Shown one piece after another: positions 12,346 through 24,714 of a DNA stretch of 64,000 bases. Each line of letters starts with the position of its first letter. Within the stretch, counting starts at the first letter, position 1. The notes under the pieces were generated by a model. That model worked only from the letters and a program-made list of their open reading frames with translations. It was not told the DNA's origin and made no database searches. The DNA lies in assembly GCF_040939455.1 (NCBI RefSeq), contig NC_134106.1:85877001-85941000 (forward strand), given 5' to 3'. Position numbers and translations under genes: made by a program. The stretch is from Microcebus murinus. Its lineage: Eukaryota > Chordata > Mammalia > Primates > Cheirogaleidae.

Positions 12346-12880
12346 TTTAACTAGACTATATAGTATATTATAGACTGGTGGCAGAGACCCAACATCCATA
12401 AAACATTGGGAAGAAATTCAAATGATATTTCAGCATCCTTGTTTAGTTAATTTCATTTTCCTGCCAGGCCACTCTTTTGAAAACTTTTGTGGTCTTAACT
12501 ATCTTTTATTAATTACCTACTTTCACACAAATACTTTAAAGATATTGTTTTATATACTGAATCTAACTTTTACAGCCACACCATGAACAAAAAATATTGG
12601 GCCTTATGTATAAAACAAATGTAAGAGTCCAAAAGGTAGAGGGAAGAAAGCAGACTGGCTGGGGGCCGTGGGACATGATGAACAGCAGGGTGGTGGGTGT
12701 TCTTTGACCATATATATCCTTATATATCCCAGACTAGGAGCTGAAGAATCTAGTAGTTTGGAATGCCAATAGGTACAGACAAAAAGAGCCCCAACAATAG
12801 ACTGCTTTCTCTAGCCAAAAGACAGGAAAGACAGTCTAGTGAGACAAGAATAGGTTAGAGAATAAATGCTGTACTCCAAT
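12346..12880. other. No feature recognised
   Basis: Sequence between two L1 blocks with no named family. It may include the 5' end of the downstream L1. Confidence 0.35.
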
Positions 12881-13640
12881 CAAATGCCAAGAAAATACTG
12901 TGGCCCCATCCCTACGCATGCCAGCAGTGTCCAGTTGGTGAGCCTAGACTTTCTCCCTCACCAGGCTGTAACATGACACCCCAGCAGCCCTGTCAGGATG
13001 GTGTCAGGGAAGGCCAAGTAGGGAGCCAAGATTTTCATCCTATTGGCCAGTAATGACTGCCCCTTGTCATCATCACAACGTCAGTGGAGGTGTTGTGGGG
13101 AATAAGAACTCTCACCTCAGCCAACAGTAATGACGAGTCCCTGTATTGCGTGTCAGTGAGGCAAAGTGGGGAACCTGGACCTCTATCTCCATGTGGCAGC
13201 AACGAGCCAGCTCCCCTGCCAGAGAAGCCAGATAAGATCCCGTATCATATCATAATACAAAAATGTCCAGTTTTCATTAGAAAACCATTTAACACATCAA
13301 GAACCAGGAAGATCATAAAGTAAATTACAAAAAAATAAATAGATACCAGCACCAAGATGATGAAATGTTAGAATTAAAGCAGTCATGATATCTTGAAACA
13401 AAGGAAGAAATAGAAAGCCTTAGCAAAGAAATAGAAGACAATTATAAACAAGAGGGACAAAGAGATGTACAGTGAGTTAAGGTTTCTATACTTCACTTAA
13501 ACTGGTAAAACAATGACTAGGTTATTAATGCATGTATATAATCTTATATCTAAAGCAACTATTAAAAAGTTATTCAAACAAAAAAAGCTATTCAAAGAGA
13601 AACACTCAAAACTATTGATAAATCAAAATTCTGAATTCTA
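12881..13640 (+). repeat. Probable 5'/ORF1-side portion of an old L1
   Basis: GC-richer sequence followed by A-rich sequence reading 'gaaatagaaagccttagcaa'. This resembles the 5' UTR to ORF1 side of old L1M-type elements and lies in the right orientation and order before the ORF2 block at 13640. The assignment is from position and composition. The 79-codon open frame at 13084-13323 shows no recognised domain. Confidence 0.35.
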
Positions 13641-15845
13641 AAAAATGTTTAACCTACAGGAAAGCAGGGAAAAGAAAATAGAAACAGAAAACAGAGAATA
13701 AATAGAAAAAAATGAAATAAAATGGCTGACCTAAGCCCTAACATATTAATAATTACATTAAATGTAAATGGGCTAAATACACCAGTTAAAAGAGTTTGGT
13801 AGTTTAGATTTTTAAAATGACCTAACTATATGCTGTCTACAAGAAGCTCATGTCAAATATAGTGATATAGGCAGATTGAAAGTAAAAGGATGGAAAATGA
13901 TACATTATGCAAATATCAATCAAAGGAAATAAAGAGTGACTATTGATATCAATAGCTATTAATATAGATATCAGGTAGACTGCAGAGCAAATTAAATTAC
14001 CAGAGACAAAGAAGGATATCATATAATGATAAAAGAACACTTCACCAAGAAGACATAACAATGCTAAATATGCATGCACCAAACAACAGAGCTACAAAAC
14101 ATGAGAAGCATAAACTGGTAGAACTGAAGAGAGACATAAAGAAAACCACAATTGTAATTGGAGACTTCAGTACCTCTCTTTCACCAATTAGTAGAACAAC
14201 TAGACAGAAAATCAGCAAGAATATAGAAGAACTCAACAAAACCACTAACCAATAGGCTCTAATAGACATTCACAGGACAGTCCACCCAACAACAGCAGAA
14301 TACACATTCTTCTTTTGTTTTTTTGAGACAGGGTCTCACTGTGTTGCCCAGGCTGGAGTGCCCTGGTGTCTGCCTACCTCATAGCAACCTCAAACTCCTG
14401 GGCTCAGGCAATCCTCCTGCCTCAGTCTCCCGAGTAGCTGGGACTACAGGCATGTGCCACCATGCCCGGCTAATTTTTTCTATATATTTTTAGTTGGTTA
14501 ATTATTTTCTTTCTATTTTTAGTAGAGACGAGGTCTCACTCTTGCTCAGGCTGATTTCAAACTCCTAACCTTGAGTGATCCTCCCGCCTTGGCCTCTTAC
14601 AGTGCTAGGATTACAGGCGTGAGCCACTGTGCCCAGCCCACATTCTTCTTAGGTTTCCATGAAACATATACCAAGATAGGCTATATTCTGGGCCTTAAAC
14701 CTCAACAAATTTGAAAGAATTGAAATTTATAGAGTACATTCTTTGACTACAGTGGAATCAAACTAGAAATCAGTAACCAAAAGATAACAGGAAAATCTCC
14801 AAACAATTGGAAATTTACAGTACACTTATAAATAATTCTTCAATCAGAGAAGAAGTCTGAGAGAAAATAAATACAATGAACTGAATGAAAATGAAAATAT
14901 AACATACCAAAATTTATAGGCCATAGCTGAAGCAGTGCTGAAAGGGAATTTTATAGTGCTAAATTCATTAAAAAGAAAAGTCGCAAATCAATAATCAAAG
15001 CTCCCATCTTACAAACCTAGACAAATAAGAGGGAATAACTCCAAAGCAAGCAGAAGGAAGGAAATAATAGCAGAAATTAATGAAATTAAAAATAGAACTA
15101 TTTTAAAAATTAATGAAACAAAGAGCTGGTTCTTTGAAAAGATCAGTGAAATTGGCAAACCTTTAACAAGAGTGACAAAGGGGGAAAAAAAGAAAATACA
15201 AATCACCAGTCTCAAGAATTAAGCAGGGGATATCACCACCCTGTAGACATTAAAGGGTTAATAAAGCAATACTATAAATATAACTATATGTGTATAAACT
15301 TGACAACCTAGATGAAATGGAACAATTGTTTAAAAAGCATAATTTACCACAACTTACCCACCACAAAATATGTCATTTGAATAGCTCTATATAACTTAAG
15401 GAAATTAAATTTAAAAGATTCCTAAGAAGGAAATTTCCAGGTCCACATGGTTTCACAGAAGTCTACCAAACATTTAAGGAAGAATTAATACCAGTTGTAC
15501 ACAATCTCTTTCAGAAAATAGAATAGGAGGGAACACTTCCTAATTCATTTTGTAAAGCTTGTATTATCCAGATACCAAAAGCAGACAAAAAGTACAAAAA
15601 AAGAAACCAACAGGCCAATATCCTTCATCAATGTAGATGCAAACATTTTTTAAATGTTATCAAATACAGTTCAACCATATATAAAAAGAATTATGCACTG
15701 TGACAAAGTGAAGTTTATTATAGGAATGCAAAGCTGGTTCAACATTTGAAAGTCATTGTAATCTACCATATCAACTGGCTAAAGAAGAAAATTCACATAT
15801 CAGTGCAGAAAAAACATTTGATAAAATTTAGTACTCATTCATGAT
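13640..15845 (+). mobile_element. Old L1 ORF2 region, sense, split by an Alu
   Basis: Begins with the conserved start of the ORF2 endonuclease ('attacattaaatgtaaatgg'). It contains the endonuclease motif IVIGDFST (14061-14255 frame) and later a KPLTRV-type segment near 15150, then the start of the RT domain around 15700-15830. Frames are interrupted throughout. A lemur Alu sits at 14315-14638. The copy stops around 15845, well before the RT catalytic box. Confidence 0.85.
14315..14638 (-). mobile_element. Lemur-type Alu inserted in L1
   Basis: Antisense dimeric Alu with linker 'ttggttaattattttctttc', a variant of the lemur linker, and 5' end 'cactgtgcccagcc'. The 12-bp target-site duplication cacattcttctt lies at 14303-14314 and 14639-14650. 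It splits L1 ORF2 sequence, so it is younger than that L1. Confidence 0.94.
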
Positions 15846-16650
15846 GTTTTTAAAAAAGGATGTCGTAGACAGATTAATGGGCCCCCAGAGATTTCATGCT
15901 AATTCTTGGAACCAGTGAATATGTTAGGAATTAGATCACTCACTCATTTCTTGTTGGAATGTAAAATCATACAGCCACTTCAGATAACAGTTGGCAGTTT
16001 CTTAAAAAAAAACAAAACAAAACACCATGCAACTTGACCTAGCAGTCACACTGCTGATCATTTATCCCAGAGAAATAAAGACACATGCACACAAAACCAT
16101 GCAAATGAATGTTCATAGTAACTTTATTCTTAATACCAAATACTAGAGACAGCCCAAATGCCCCTCAGCAGGTTAGTGGTTAAACAAAGACTTGTTAAAT
16201 GGTTAAACATCCATATCATGGAATACCAGTTAGCAATAATAAGGATTGAACTGTTGATATGTGCAACAGTATCACTTGGATGGATCTGAAGGGCATTATG
16301 CTGAGTGAAAAAAATAAAACCAATCTTAAAATATCACAGTTTGATTCCATTTATATAACATTCTTTAAATGACAAAATTATACATGAGAAACATTAGTAG
16401 TTGCCAGGGGTTAAGAGGGAATGGGGCTGGGGGGAAAGTGTAGAAGGGAAGTAGGGATCCTTATGATGGAACTTTTATGTATCTTCACTGTATCAATGTC
16501 AATATCATGATATGATATTGTACTTTAGTTTTTTGGAGATGTTACTATTGGGAGAAACTGGGTAAAGTACATAGGATCTCTCTGTATTGTTTCTTAGAAC
16601 TGCATGTGAATTTACAGTGATCTCAAAATAAAATATTTCATTTAAAAATG
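15846..16650 (+). mobile_element. L1 3'-end fragment, sense
   Basis: From about 15945 the sequence follows the C-terminal ORF2/3' UTR of old L1s: 'tgttggaatgtaaaatcatac', 'agaaataaagacacatgc', 'caaatgcccctcagcaggtt' and 'gttgccaggggttaagagg'. The first ~100 bases read 'gggcccccagagatttcatg' and 'ggaaccagtgaatatgttag', and look like a scrap of another old repeat. The fragment could be the 3' part of the preceding L1 after an internal deletion, or a separate copy. Confidence 0.7.
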
Positions 16651-16754
16651 CATATTTTCCCAAAATGTCAACAGCTTCTTCCCACCTATGCCCCATTGAA
16701 AATTTTATCAATTTATAATGCCAGTGTAATTTTCCCAGATAATTCCTGATTTTT

Positions 16755-16855
16755 ACTGAATCCCTTAAGGGAGGTGATTTTACCCTATTCACTTTTATGT
16801 TCCAATATCTATTAATAATGCCTAGCATATATTAGGTGCTCAATAAGTAAATGAG
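16755..16855 (+). repeat. L2/MIR-like 3' tail
   Basis: 'gcctagcatatattaggtgctcaataagtaaatga' class wording, cited here only by its landmark 'aggtgctcaataagtaaatg', is typical of L2/MIR 3' ends in sense orientation. Confidence 0.5.
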
Positions 16856-17132
16856 CTGGAGTAAATATGAATGTTCTTATTTTCACATTAAGAATTAGAG
16901 ATTGGAAATTTAAAAGATGTACTCATAGGGTGCAAAGCCAACTGGGAGGAGCTGGAGATGAATTCTAGTAACGTGACTCCAAGGATAATGGTTTTTCACT
17001 TGGAGTGCTTGGTGCTTTGGACTAAATTGTTCCGTTACCAGTTCCACCTTATTAAAACGTGTGAAAGAGCCACATGTTGTCACTGGTCTATGTTGATTGA
17101 ATATTACAAATGGGAAACAGCACACGTAGAGG

Positions 17133-17350
17133 TTGAGTGCGTTGAGTCTGGAGCTAAATTGTCTGCACTCAAATCCCAGCTTCTTATCTGGTGGCAGTTG
17201 CCTGACTTCTCTCTGCTCCATGTGTGAAATGAAGATGATAGTAGTTACTCATCTTGCATGGTTGTCATAGTGTTAAACAAGTTACTATGTGTAAAACTTT
17301 TAGAACAGTGCCCAGCACATTAAGAACTCTTTGTGTTTACCATTATTATA
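17133..17350 (+). repeat. MIR SINE, sense, nearly complete
   Basis: Follows the MIR order closely: 'gagtctggagctaaattgtc', 'caaatcccagcttcttatc', 'gtgaaatgaagatgatag', 'ggttgtcatagtgttaaa' and 'agaacagtgcccagcac'. It is ancient and non-coding. The overlapping open frames at 16910-17227 are incidental. Confidence 0.75.
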
Positions 17351-20300
17351 TATGTTTTTTTATTACTAAAAATGGAGAAGTAAAGACTTCCTTACTAAAT
17401 GTGAAAATGTAAGAACTACTTTAGCTCACAGGCTGTACAAAAGCAGGCACAGGCTCGTTTGGCCTCTGGGCCTTATTTTGCCCACAGTCTTATATCTAGG
17501 TTTTCAGTCTAGATCATTGTTAATTCATAAGAGGATTTGTAAGATGGTGATATTCTAATTGTTATTAATATTTAAGCCATTTCATATCTTAGCTGCAGTA
17601 CTTCTAAAAAGAGAAGTACTACTGACTGTTCAGTAATCTGATCATACAATTTGACAGATTACAGATGACTTTTATGTTTGTTATAGTGTAATCCGATCTA
17701 GTCACCTACTCAATAATATGCGTATTGCCTTCTATACCACTTTTATATAATAGTGTATATAGAATCTGTGCTTTAAAAAGTACATTGTCCATGATGTCTA
17801 CATGATCCTTTACTTTCGTATGGTTTTCAAAGTGCTTCAAAATTAGAGTTGGGGTGCCACCTTTTCCCACTTGAACTAGTGATTTTCCCTTGCTCTCAGG
17901 CTGTCTCCCTGTTGTTATATTAGCTCCTCTGGTTTGCATGGCATCCATACTTCCTGGAAGTCTACTGGAGTGGGAATAACTTCCTACTCACATAAAGTGA
18001 TCCCTGTACATTTGGTGATTGTTACTCCATTCAGGGAGGAAGTTAATGTTTGATTCATTTAGACATGAACCAGCAGAGCCTAGCTATCTATTCTCTAGAA
18101 AACTTGTCTTTAATCCGGGTGACCCTTTTGTTAAGGTAGTGGTATAAATAGTTCTATGTTAAAATGTAGAGTTCATTGAAAGCTATGGAAGGAAAATAAA
18201 AGGAAAATAATCTCTAAAGGGCAAAGTTACTTATGGAGACTTGAAGACCACCTGTAAATCATTTGGTTGTTAATGGTGTCTATATATTTTAAATTTTTTT
18301 CTTTTTTTTTTTTAAATCCTTTCAGATGATTAATAGTGTTCAAACTTTTTGAAGGAGAATAAAGTTTCTCTTAACAATGCATGTGTTTGAATTATAATAT
18401 TTTTCATTTCAGTAATTGTCTCTCAGACTATAATTGTGTCCCTGTGACCCAATTATGGGTCACATAGTCTGTGGCTGAGGAAAAAATGACTGGTAAAGAA
18501 TTCTGATTTCATTGCAAGAAGAAAGGATGATGGAGTTCATTAAATGGAGTTGTGGTTGAAGTTAAATTTAAATTGAATATAAATTTTGAATAGTTTTTCC
18601 CTGACCCTATGGGTTACAAAGTAGCAGTTAGACTTTGACTTTAACTCAAGACTGGTGTGCTTCCATACTTAATGATAGTGTAGTTAAACTTTAAGGTGCT
18701 GGGAAGTAGGCCAAGTCATATTTCAGGGTACTGGATGACCAGGCAGGACATCTTTGGGAATAGCCTGTGCTTTCTATACTTCACTGAAGAACAGTGTAGG
18801 GCAGAGGTCACATTTGATGTCTTTCCTTTTCAAACTCTTAGAACATGATGGCAAGAGTATCTCCAGCACAGGTTAGCTTCCCAACTGCTGGCTCAAAGAG
18901 GTTGGACACCCTCTTGCGTTGTAGTTCTCTCAGACCTAAGCTTACGAGACATGCAGAAAGAGTCAGGTAAACATGACATGTGCTAAGCTGGTAATTATCC
19001 AGAATGGGCCATTGGCAATTTGACTTACATCTTCTATCCAGTTTAACTTTATTCTTTGTCCTACAAACTAAAGCATATAAATATAGGTTAAAATTTAGCC
19101 TGGCTCCTCAGGTTTGTGTTTGTGTTGAACACCTCTCTCTCTTATACTAATGGGAAGTTTTAGAGCAAGACAAATATTCATCCACTACTCTCCAGTTTTG
19201 TCATTCAGAGAGTGTGTAGGGAAATGATGCTCAAAATATCAGTTAAGGTCATCGCCTTAGAATATGTTGGTTCCCTTGGGTTTTAATGGGTTGCTGTCAG
19301 AGTAGTTCTTTCTTTGAAATACAATATAGACTTTGTCAGAGTGAAGGATGTTTTAGGGAATACAAAGTAGTTTTCCATAGAATCTAGAGGTGGAGTGATT
19401 CATCCATCAAATGAGCAGTCTTTTGTTTTAGAAATGTGGGTAGTGATATTTTTATAATAGTCATAAAACCATGGTAAACATTGCTAGAAGCTGGTTTTTC
19501 TCTTTTTAACAATGAGTCCAGGAAAGTAAGAGCTTTGTGACTAGCTCTGTGGAATCTGGGAAGTTGTGTTTGTACTTAGCCCATTTCAAGTCATATATAT
19601 ATGACTGAGGATAATCATGAAAAAAATGTGGTTAAAATTTTTGAAAAGATTTATGTGTAGGACAGTAGGTTATCTTATTTATAAGATGACCCAGAATTAC
19701 AATACTGTAACTTTGGGGTGGATGTGAGGGTAATTTCTGAAATATTAATAATTTAATGGTTTCTGGACTTAATGTGCTTTTTCATTTTTTTTTAATTCCG
19801 GCTAACCCACATCAGGAAATGAGGACATTTTTTTGTTTTTTGGACCTTTGCCAAATCTGTACAAAGCATAAAACATCTGCAGATGTCTGTTTAAGGCAGC
19901 CGCTTTATGCTTTGCAATAGAATGTTTTAACCATGAATATGTGTATGTTTTATACTGTATGAAAACTACTTTATTTTAGATTTGGGTTTTCTAGTACTTG
20001 TCAGGTGCTTTCCCTTTGGGAGTGGTATTCAGACCACAAGAGACATTGATGAAGTATAAAAAGTGATGCTTAATTTTACTTAATTTTAATACAAAGCTCT
20101 CTATTGAGTTTGACAAACACAAAAAAGGTCCAGTTATTCCTCAAAATTTCAGAGGTCAGTCTTTTTCCCAGTGGGTCATTTTTGAGACCGTGGGAACAGA
20201 CTTAAAAAGAAGAGTTTTCCAAACTTGAGCCCTTTTGATTTTTAAAAGGAAGAAAGAAAAAAAACCCCACATCTCTTTTTGATGATGTGCTTGGTCAGTT

Positions 20301-20569
20301 AAAATGCTTTCTATGAAGGAAGTTGTGGTGATAGTTTCTGGAATATGGAGGGTGATGGGAACTCCCAAGGATGTAAAGCTTGGGAACTTTTTAGAAATGA
20401 AGTTTTATTTTGCTCTGTCATGGTTAATTATGCTTTCCAGGATAACACTTTGCTAGAGATTAGCTGCACAAATAGGATGAAGTCAAAATGTAAGGTTGGA
20501 TTTTTTAGATAAATTTTGGTAAGAGGTTAAGTTTTAAGAAGTTAGCTTTTTTCTACAAAATGCTTTTTA
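17351..20569. other. Long repeat-poor stretch, no gene recognised
   Basis: About 3.2 kb with hardly any recognisable transposon, which is unusual for this window. No open frame over 80 codons and no exon-like block is visible. It includes the inverted repeat at 19862-19914. The segment is a reasonable place to look for conserved non-coding elements. Confidence 0.4.
19862..19914. other. Inverted repeat able to form a hairpin
   Basis: CAAAGCATAAA at 19862-19872 is the exact reverse complement of TTTATGCTTTG at 19904-19914. The first arm is directly followed by the perfect 14-base palindrome ACATCTGCAGATGT (19873-19886). As RNA the 53-nt segment could form an 11-bp stem with a structured loop. 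Whether it is transcribed is unknown. Confidence 0.5.
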
Positions 20570-20665
20570 TGCTTTTTGAAGTATTTATGTATCCCACACT
20601 CATGTATCAATACATGGCACATAATAGGCCTCAGTAAATATTTGTCAAATGAATAATGATGCAAT
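20570..20665 (+). repeat. L2 3'-end fragment, sense
   Basis: 'acatggcacataataggcct' followed by 'cagtaaatatttgtcaaatg' is the usual 3' end of L2 with its GAATG-type tail. Confidence 0.6.
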
Positions 20666-20860
20666 ACATTTAATTTGGTCTATACGGTTTTTTGTTTGGT
20701 TCAGTGAAGTATATTTCTTTCAATATTGCTACAAAATAGTATATGGATAGATGCTAGTAAGGTACCTTTCAGTTGGCATTAAATTAGACTTGGATTATTT
20801 CAATAATAATTTTAGTAATACTGTATGTATTTCTTAGGGCGTCAACGCAGGAATAGTTAT

Positions 20861-21203
20861 TTTTTTTTTTTTTTTTTTTTTTTTTGGAGACAGAGTCTCG
20901 CTTTGTTGTCCAGGCTAGAGTGAGTGCCGTGGCGTCAGCCTAGCTCACAGCAACCTCAAACTCCTGGGCTGCAGTGATCCTTCTGCCTCAGCCTCCCGAG
21001 TAGCTGGGACTACAGGCATGCGCCACTATGCCCGGCTAATTTTTTTATATATATATCAGTTGGCCAATTAATTTCTTTCTATTTATAGTAGAGACGGGGT
21101 CTCGCTCTTGCTCAGGCTGGTTTTGAACTCCTGACCTTGAGCAATCCACCCACCTCGGCCTCCCAAGAGCTAGGATTACAGGCGTGAGCCACAGCGCCCG
21201 GCC
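20861..21203 (-). mobile_element. Lemur-type Alu, 'ACAGCGCCCGGCC' subfamily
   Basis: Antisense full-length dimer with a ~25-nt T-tract, linker 'cagttggccaattaatttc', 'cccaagagctaggatt' and end 'cacagcgcccggcc'. The target-site duplication aggaatagttat is at 20849-20860 and 21204-21215. It shares diagnostic bases with the copies at 3.5 and 47.4 kb. Confidence 0.95.
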
Positions 21204-21215
21204 AGGAATAGTTAT

Positions 21216-21843
21216 TTGACATAGGAAGATGCTATAGTCTAGATAAATGAAGCTTTCAGGTGATTGGTGGGTTCAATCTCTTAGATCAAATATTAACTTC
21301 TTTTACTTTCCATATTAATATATAGCTTCAATATTATTGATCAGAATTCCAGGTGGAATTCTTTTGGTAAAATGAACAGAGTTGTCCTGAAGTTTCTTGG
21401 GAAGAATAAACGGGAAAGAATAACAAAAAGCTAATTATTAGAAGGAAGGGCAAATTGATAAAATCTATCAGTAAAAGAATTTGGCAGTTTATATCAAGTC
21501 TGAAATGATTTATAATTTGCAATGCACAATTTCCACTTCTGTTAATCAAACCTAAGAATGTGTAGAGAAAACTTGGTGTGAAAAGATTTTGGCAGCTTTA
21601 TTTATGCTAGCAGAAAGTTAGAAATTGCATAAATAATAATAGAAGATTGTTTAAAATGCGTGATGATATTCTAAAACAGTGAAATTATGCGATATTTAAA
21701 ATGATACTTATTAAAGCTTTATAATATTACATCATGATCATTTTTCATTGTTAATAAGAAAAGCAGTATATGAAATTATAAATATGGTATGATTATGACT
21801 TTATAATATTTAAGCATAAAATGGCTAGGAATAATAAAAAGTG
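21216..21843. other. No feature recognised
   Basis: AT-rich sequence without gene or named repeat. A few phrases near 21540-21700 ('ggcagctttatttatgctag') recall old L1 3' sequence, but too weakly to call. Confidence 0.35.
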
Positions 21844-22260
21844 CTTTTTTTAAAACACAGCTTTATTGAAGTGCAATGAACATACCATAAAACTCACCTG
21901 TTGTAAGTGTAAAAGGTTTTTTAAATATATTTATAGAATTGTACAGTCATAACAATGCTGTTTGAAAAATATTTCTATCACCCCCAAAATTTATTCTTCC
22001 ATGTCTCTCACCCTCAGTCCTAGGCAAACAATGATTTGCTTTCTATTGAATAAATCTGGCTTTTCTGGACATTCCGTATACAAAGAATTATGTGTAATGT
22101 AGTCTTTAGCATTTGACTTCTTTTACTTGCCATAATGTTTTTGAGGTTCTACCATGTTGTAGCTTTTATCAATAGTTCCTTTATATTGTTGAGTAGTATT
22201 CTGCTGTACAGATATACCACATTTTCTTAATTCAGTCACAAGTTAATGGACATTTGAATT
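21844..22260 (-). mobile_element. Ancient L1 3'-region fragment, antisense
   Basis: Order of landmarks: 'cagctttattgaagtgcaat', 'gaattgtacagtcataacaa', 'tattgttgagtagtattctg' and 'cagatataccacattttc'. This is the reverse complement of an old L1 3' end. It is non-coding. Confidence 0.65.
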
Positions 22261-23149
22261 CCATGTCTAATGAAAAAATAAAGCTAGTTTAATCAAGTGG
22301 GCCCTGAATGTACCTGAGCATCAGAAATCACTGCTTGCACTGATAGGCTGTTAAGGGAAACCATCAGAAGAGTTATAATTCATGTGAGCCTCATCCTTCC
22401 AATGAGAGAATATGCTGCTACTTTCTATTGGACCTCCCTGCTTTCCCAGACACACTTTGTAAGGTTCAACCTGCCCAAGTGCAGCCTGACTGAGTAAATT
22501 CCTTCTGAAGGAGCCCTTTCTGGGCTCACGGCCATTTAAGTGCTTTTAACTTTTGGTTCTTTTTAAAAATCATTGCTCCATGATTGAAGCAAATGGCCCA
22601 TGTTAACTATTATATAAATGTAGAGAGCCAGTTGAGGACAGTGGCTAATAGTTGGCAGGATTCAATGGGGGCCATAATAGAGGCTTTGTCAGCAGTGGAA
22701 TCTGGGCTAAAGTTTCTCTGAGGCAAGACTCAGGATCATGAAATCCCAAAATGTTAGAGGAGACTCAGAGAACTATCCAGTTCTCTTTCATTACAAATAA
22801 TGACAGTTTGCATTGACGTTACAATTTTGTGGTGGTGTCCCTGCTCAGAAAGACAATCCCTCACTCTGTAAACCATACTGATTTGTGTCATAACCTGCTA
22901 AGGAACAGGAAATTCCAAATTGCAGGCTAGTGCAGATCCATCCCAGCCTTCCCAGAATCTCGTGGGACCTGACTTCGGGCCGCACACCACCAGAACTGCT
23001 GCCAAGGACTCTGATGCTCATTTATGGTATGTGGAGGAGTCACGAGCCAAATCCCTTTCAATCAGAATGGGCAGAATTTGTCAGAATTACAGAGGCTTCT
23101 GGAACTTGGAGAAACCGGAGAATACTCTTGCACCACTCTGAGAACTTAG
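22261..23149. other. No gene recognised
   Basis: 'catgaaatcccaaaatgtta' near 22738 weakly resembles old mammalian SINE/LINE tails. The overlapping open frames at 22920-23154 show no recognisable domain or codon pattern. Confidence 0.35.
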
Positions 23150-23375
23150 AGTGATAGTGACAAACATTTGTGTAGTGTTTCAAAGACTTTTCTCCAAGGC
23201 CATTTTATTTAATCCCCACAACCTTTATAGATAGGTGTGATTATCATCATTCTCTTCAGATGAACAAACTGAGCCTCAGGAAATGCTTGTCTAGGCATGT
23301 AGCTGGTTAGTAAAGTGGCGGAGCTGAGATTGAGACTTCAGTCCTGGAATTTCAAATCCAGTGCACTTCTTATGG
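23150..23375 (-). repeat. MIR SINE, antisense
   Basis: 'tttatttaatccccacaacc', 'agatgaacaaactgagcctc', 'tagtaaagtggcggagctgag' and 'aaatccagtgcacttct' appear in MIR order, reading the reverse complement of the consensus. Confidence 0.75.
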
Positions 23376-23425
23376 CTTTAAACTTTCTCTGGGAAATCCA
23401 TGCGGTGGTGGGGATCATGATCTTT

Positions 23426-23491
23426 TTTTTTTTTTTTTATTTTTTTTTATTTTTTTATTTTTTCTTTTAACATTAGGCATACAAGCTAAAT
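23426..23491 (-). mobile_element. 66-bp micro-retroinsertion with poly(A) and target-site duplication
   Basis: A T-rich run with A interruptions (23426-23465) followed by only ~26 non-T bases, 'cttttaacattaggcatac' and on. It is flanked by the 15-bp direct repeat gggatcatgatcttt (23411-23425 and 23492-23506). Read on the minus strand it is a very short unique segment plus an A-rich tail, as expected of an extremely 5'-truncated L1-mediated insertion. The source RNA is not identified. Confidence 0.75.
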
Positions 23492-23506
23492 GGGATCATG
23501 ATCTTT

Positions 23507-24495
23507 GACCTGGTTATTGTGAAACCACGGAAATTGCCAGGTGTTTACAGGGTTTCACCAGCTTCTGAGGTAAGGATAGAAGAGGTGAGGGAGGAACGAC
23601 AGCTCTGGGTATGGCCAGATGGTATTGAGATCCTGTGGAAAATCCGGAGATGCTATTGCTTATTTCCTGTGTATTCTCTTGATACTCACTGCCCTTCCTT
23701 CTTCTTCAGAATGAGCCAGGCCAACTCACGACTCTACTTCATGCCTCTAGAATCTACACTCTGATTCCCAAGGACCTCTCACTTCCTCCTTCAGATTTTA
23801 GCATGGAGTCCCTTTGATTAGTGTTGATGGAGGATAGTCTTTCTCTGAAGAAGTGTATCATCTTTTATTCTGGAGGTAAAAACCGTTATACAGATGGGGT
23901 GATAAAATACAAGAGACTCTTGATGGCTTGCCATTACAACTAGAGTACATTATTTATCACCATTGATTATTTTGCCAAACATTTTGTGTAAAAAGCTTCT
24001 TAGTTTTTGGATGCCTCAGGATAATTTGTCACCTACATTACTCAACATTGTGGCATTGCAGCTGAGAGGATTGTGCTGGCCTCTCAACTCTGGAGCCCAG
24101 TTGGCAGCCAGCCTGACCAAACACGCAATGTAATGATCTCAGGGGGTGGCCAGACACGCAGGTAGCTGGAGGAGATGAGTTTATGCTAGTTTGACTTTTG
24201 GTTTTTAAAATTGCTTACAGCTGAAAGCTTCCTAATATACTCAGCCCTGGAAATGGATGCTCTGTTCACAAGATGTTGTATATGCTGATCCTCCTGTAAA
24301 ATGTGTTTTTTCAGATGCTTCTACCTTTTTCTCCTAGACTTGCGAATTATGTTTTTACCCTGTGGTGATCATTAAATCGTTCATATGAAGGTTGGCATAG
24401 GGAGAGGAAAGCTATGAGAGAAGAAAGCGGAATTGGGAGACTGCCCTGAGAGAGGGCAAGCTTGCACTGAGAAGGTGTTGTACGCCACGCTGTGG
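23507..24495. other. No gene recognised
   Basis: The 88-codon open frame at 23498-23764 begins in the target-site duplication of the micro-insertion and has no recognisable domain. Nothing else could be assigned. Confidence 0.35.
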
Positions 24496-24640
24496 AGTAT
24501 GCCCGCAAGGCTGCAGAGTCGCCTAGGCAGTAGAGCCCATGGCTGGAGTGCTGATTTGTGCTTTGCCTCTAATTTGGTGTTTGTACCTCAGTTTCCTCTT
24601 CTGTAAAATTAAAATAATAATAATAATAATCAAATAGTGG
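24496..24640 (+). repeat. MIR-like fragment ending in an (AAT)n run
   Basis: 'gtttgtacctcagtttcctc' followed by 'ttctgtaaaattaaaat' is the best-conserved core of MIR in sense orientation. A short (AAT)6-like run lies at about 24610-24631. Confidence 0.55.
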
Positions 24641-24714
24641 AGGTGAATTAGAAATGCTTTGAAAACCTGACTCTTTTTCCCCCAGTTTAATTCTCCCAAT
24701 TGTTTTCCCCTCCC

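Noticed and set aside
18842..18871. 30-nt segment between a CTCTTAG acceptor-like site and GTTAGC donor-like site
   Set aside because: Both splice signals are weak and there is no branch point of note, so it is below the level of the 39.59-kb candidate.
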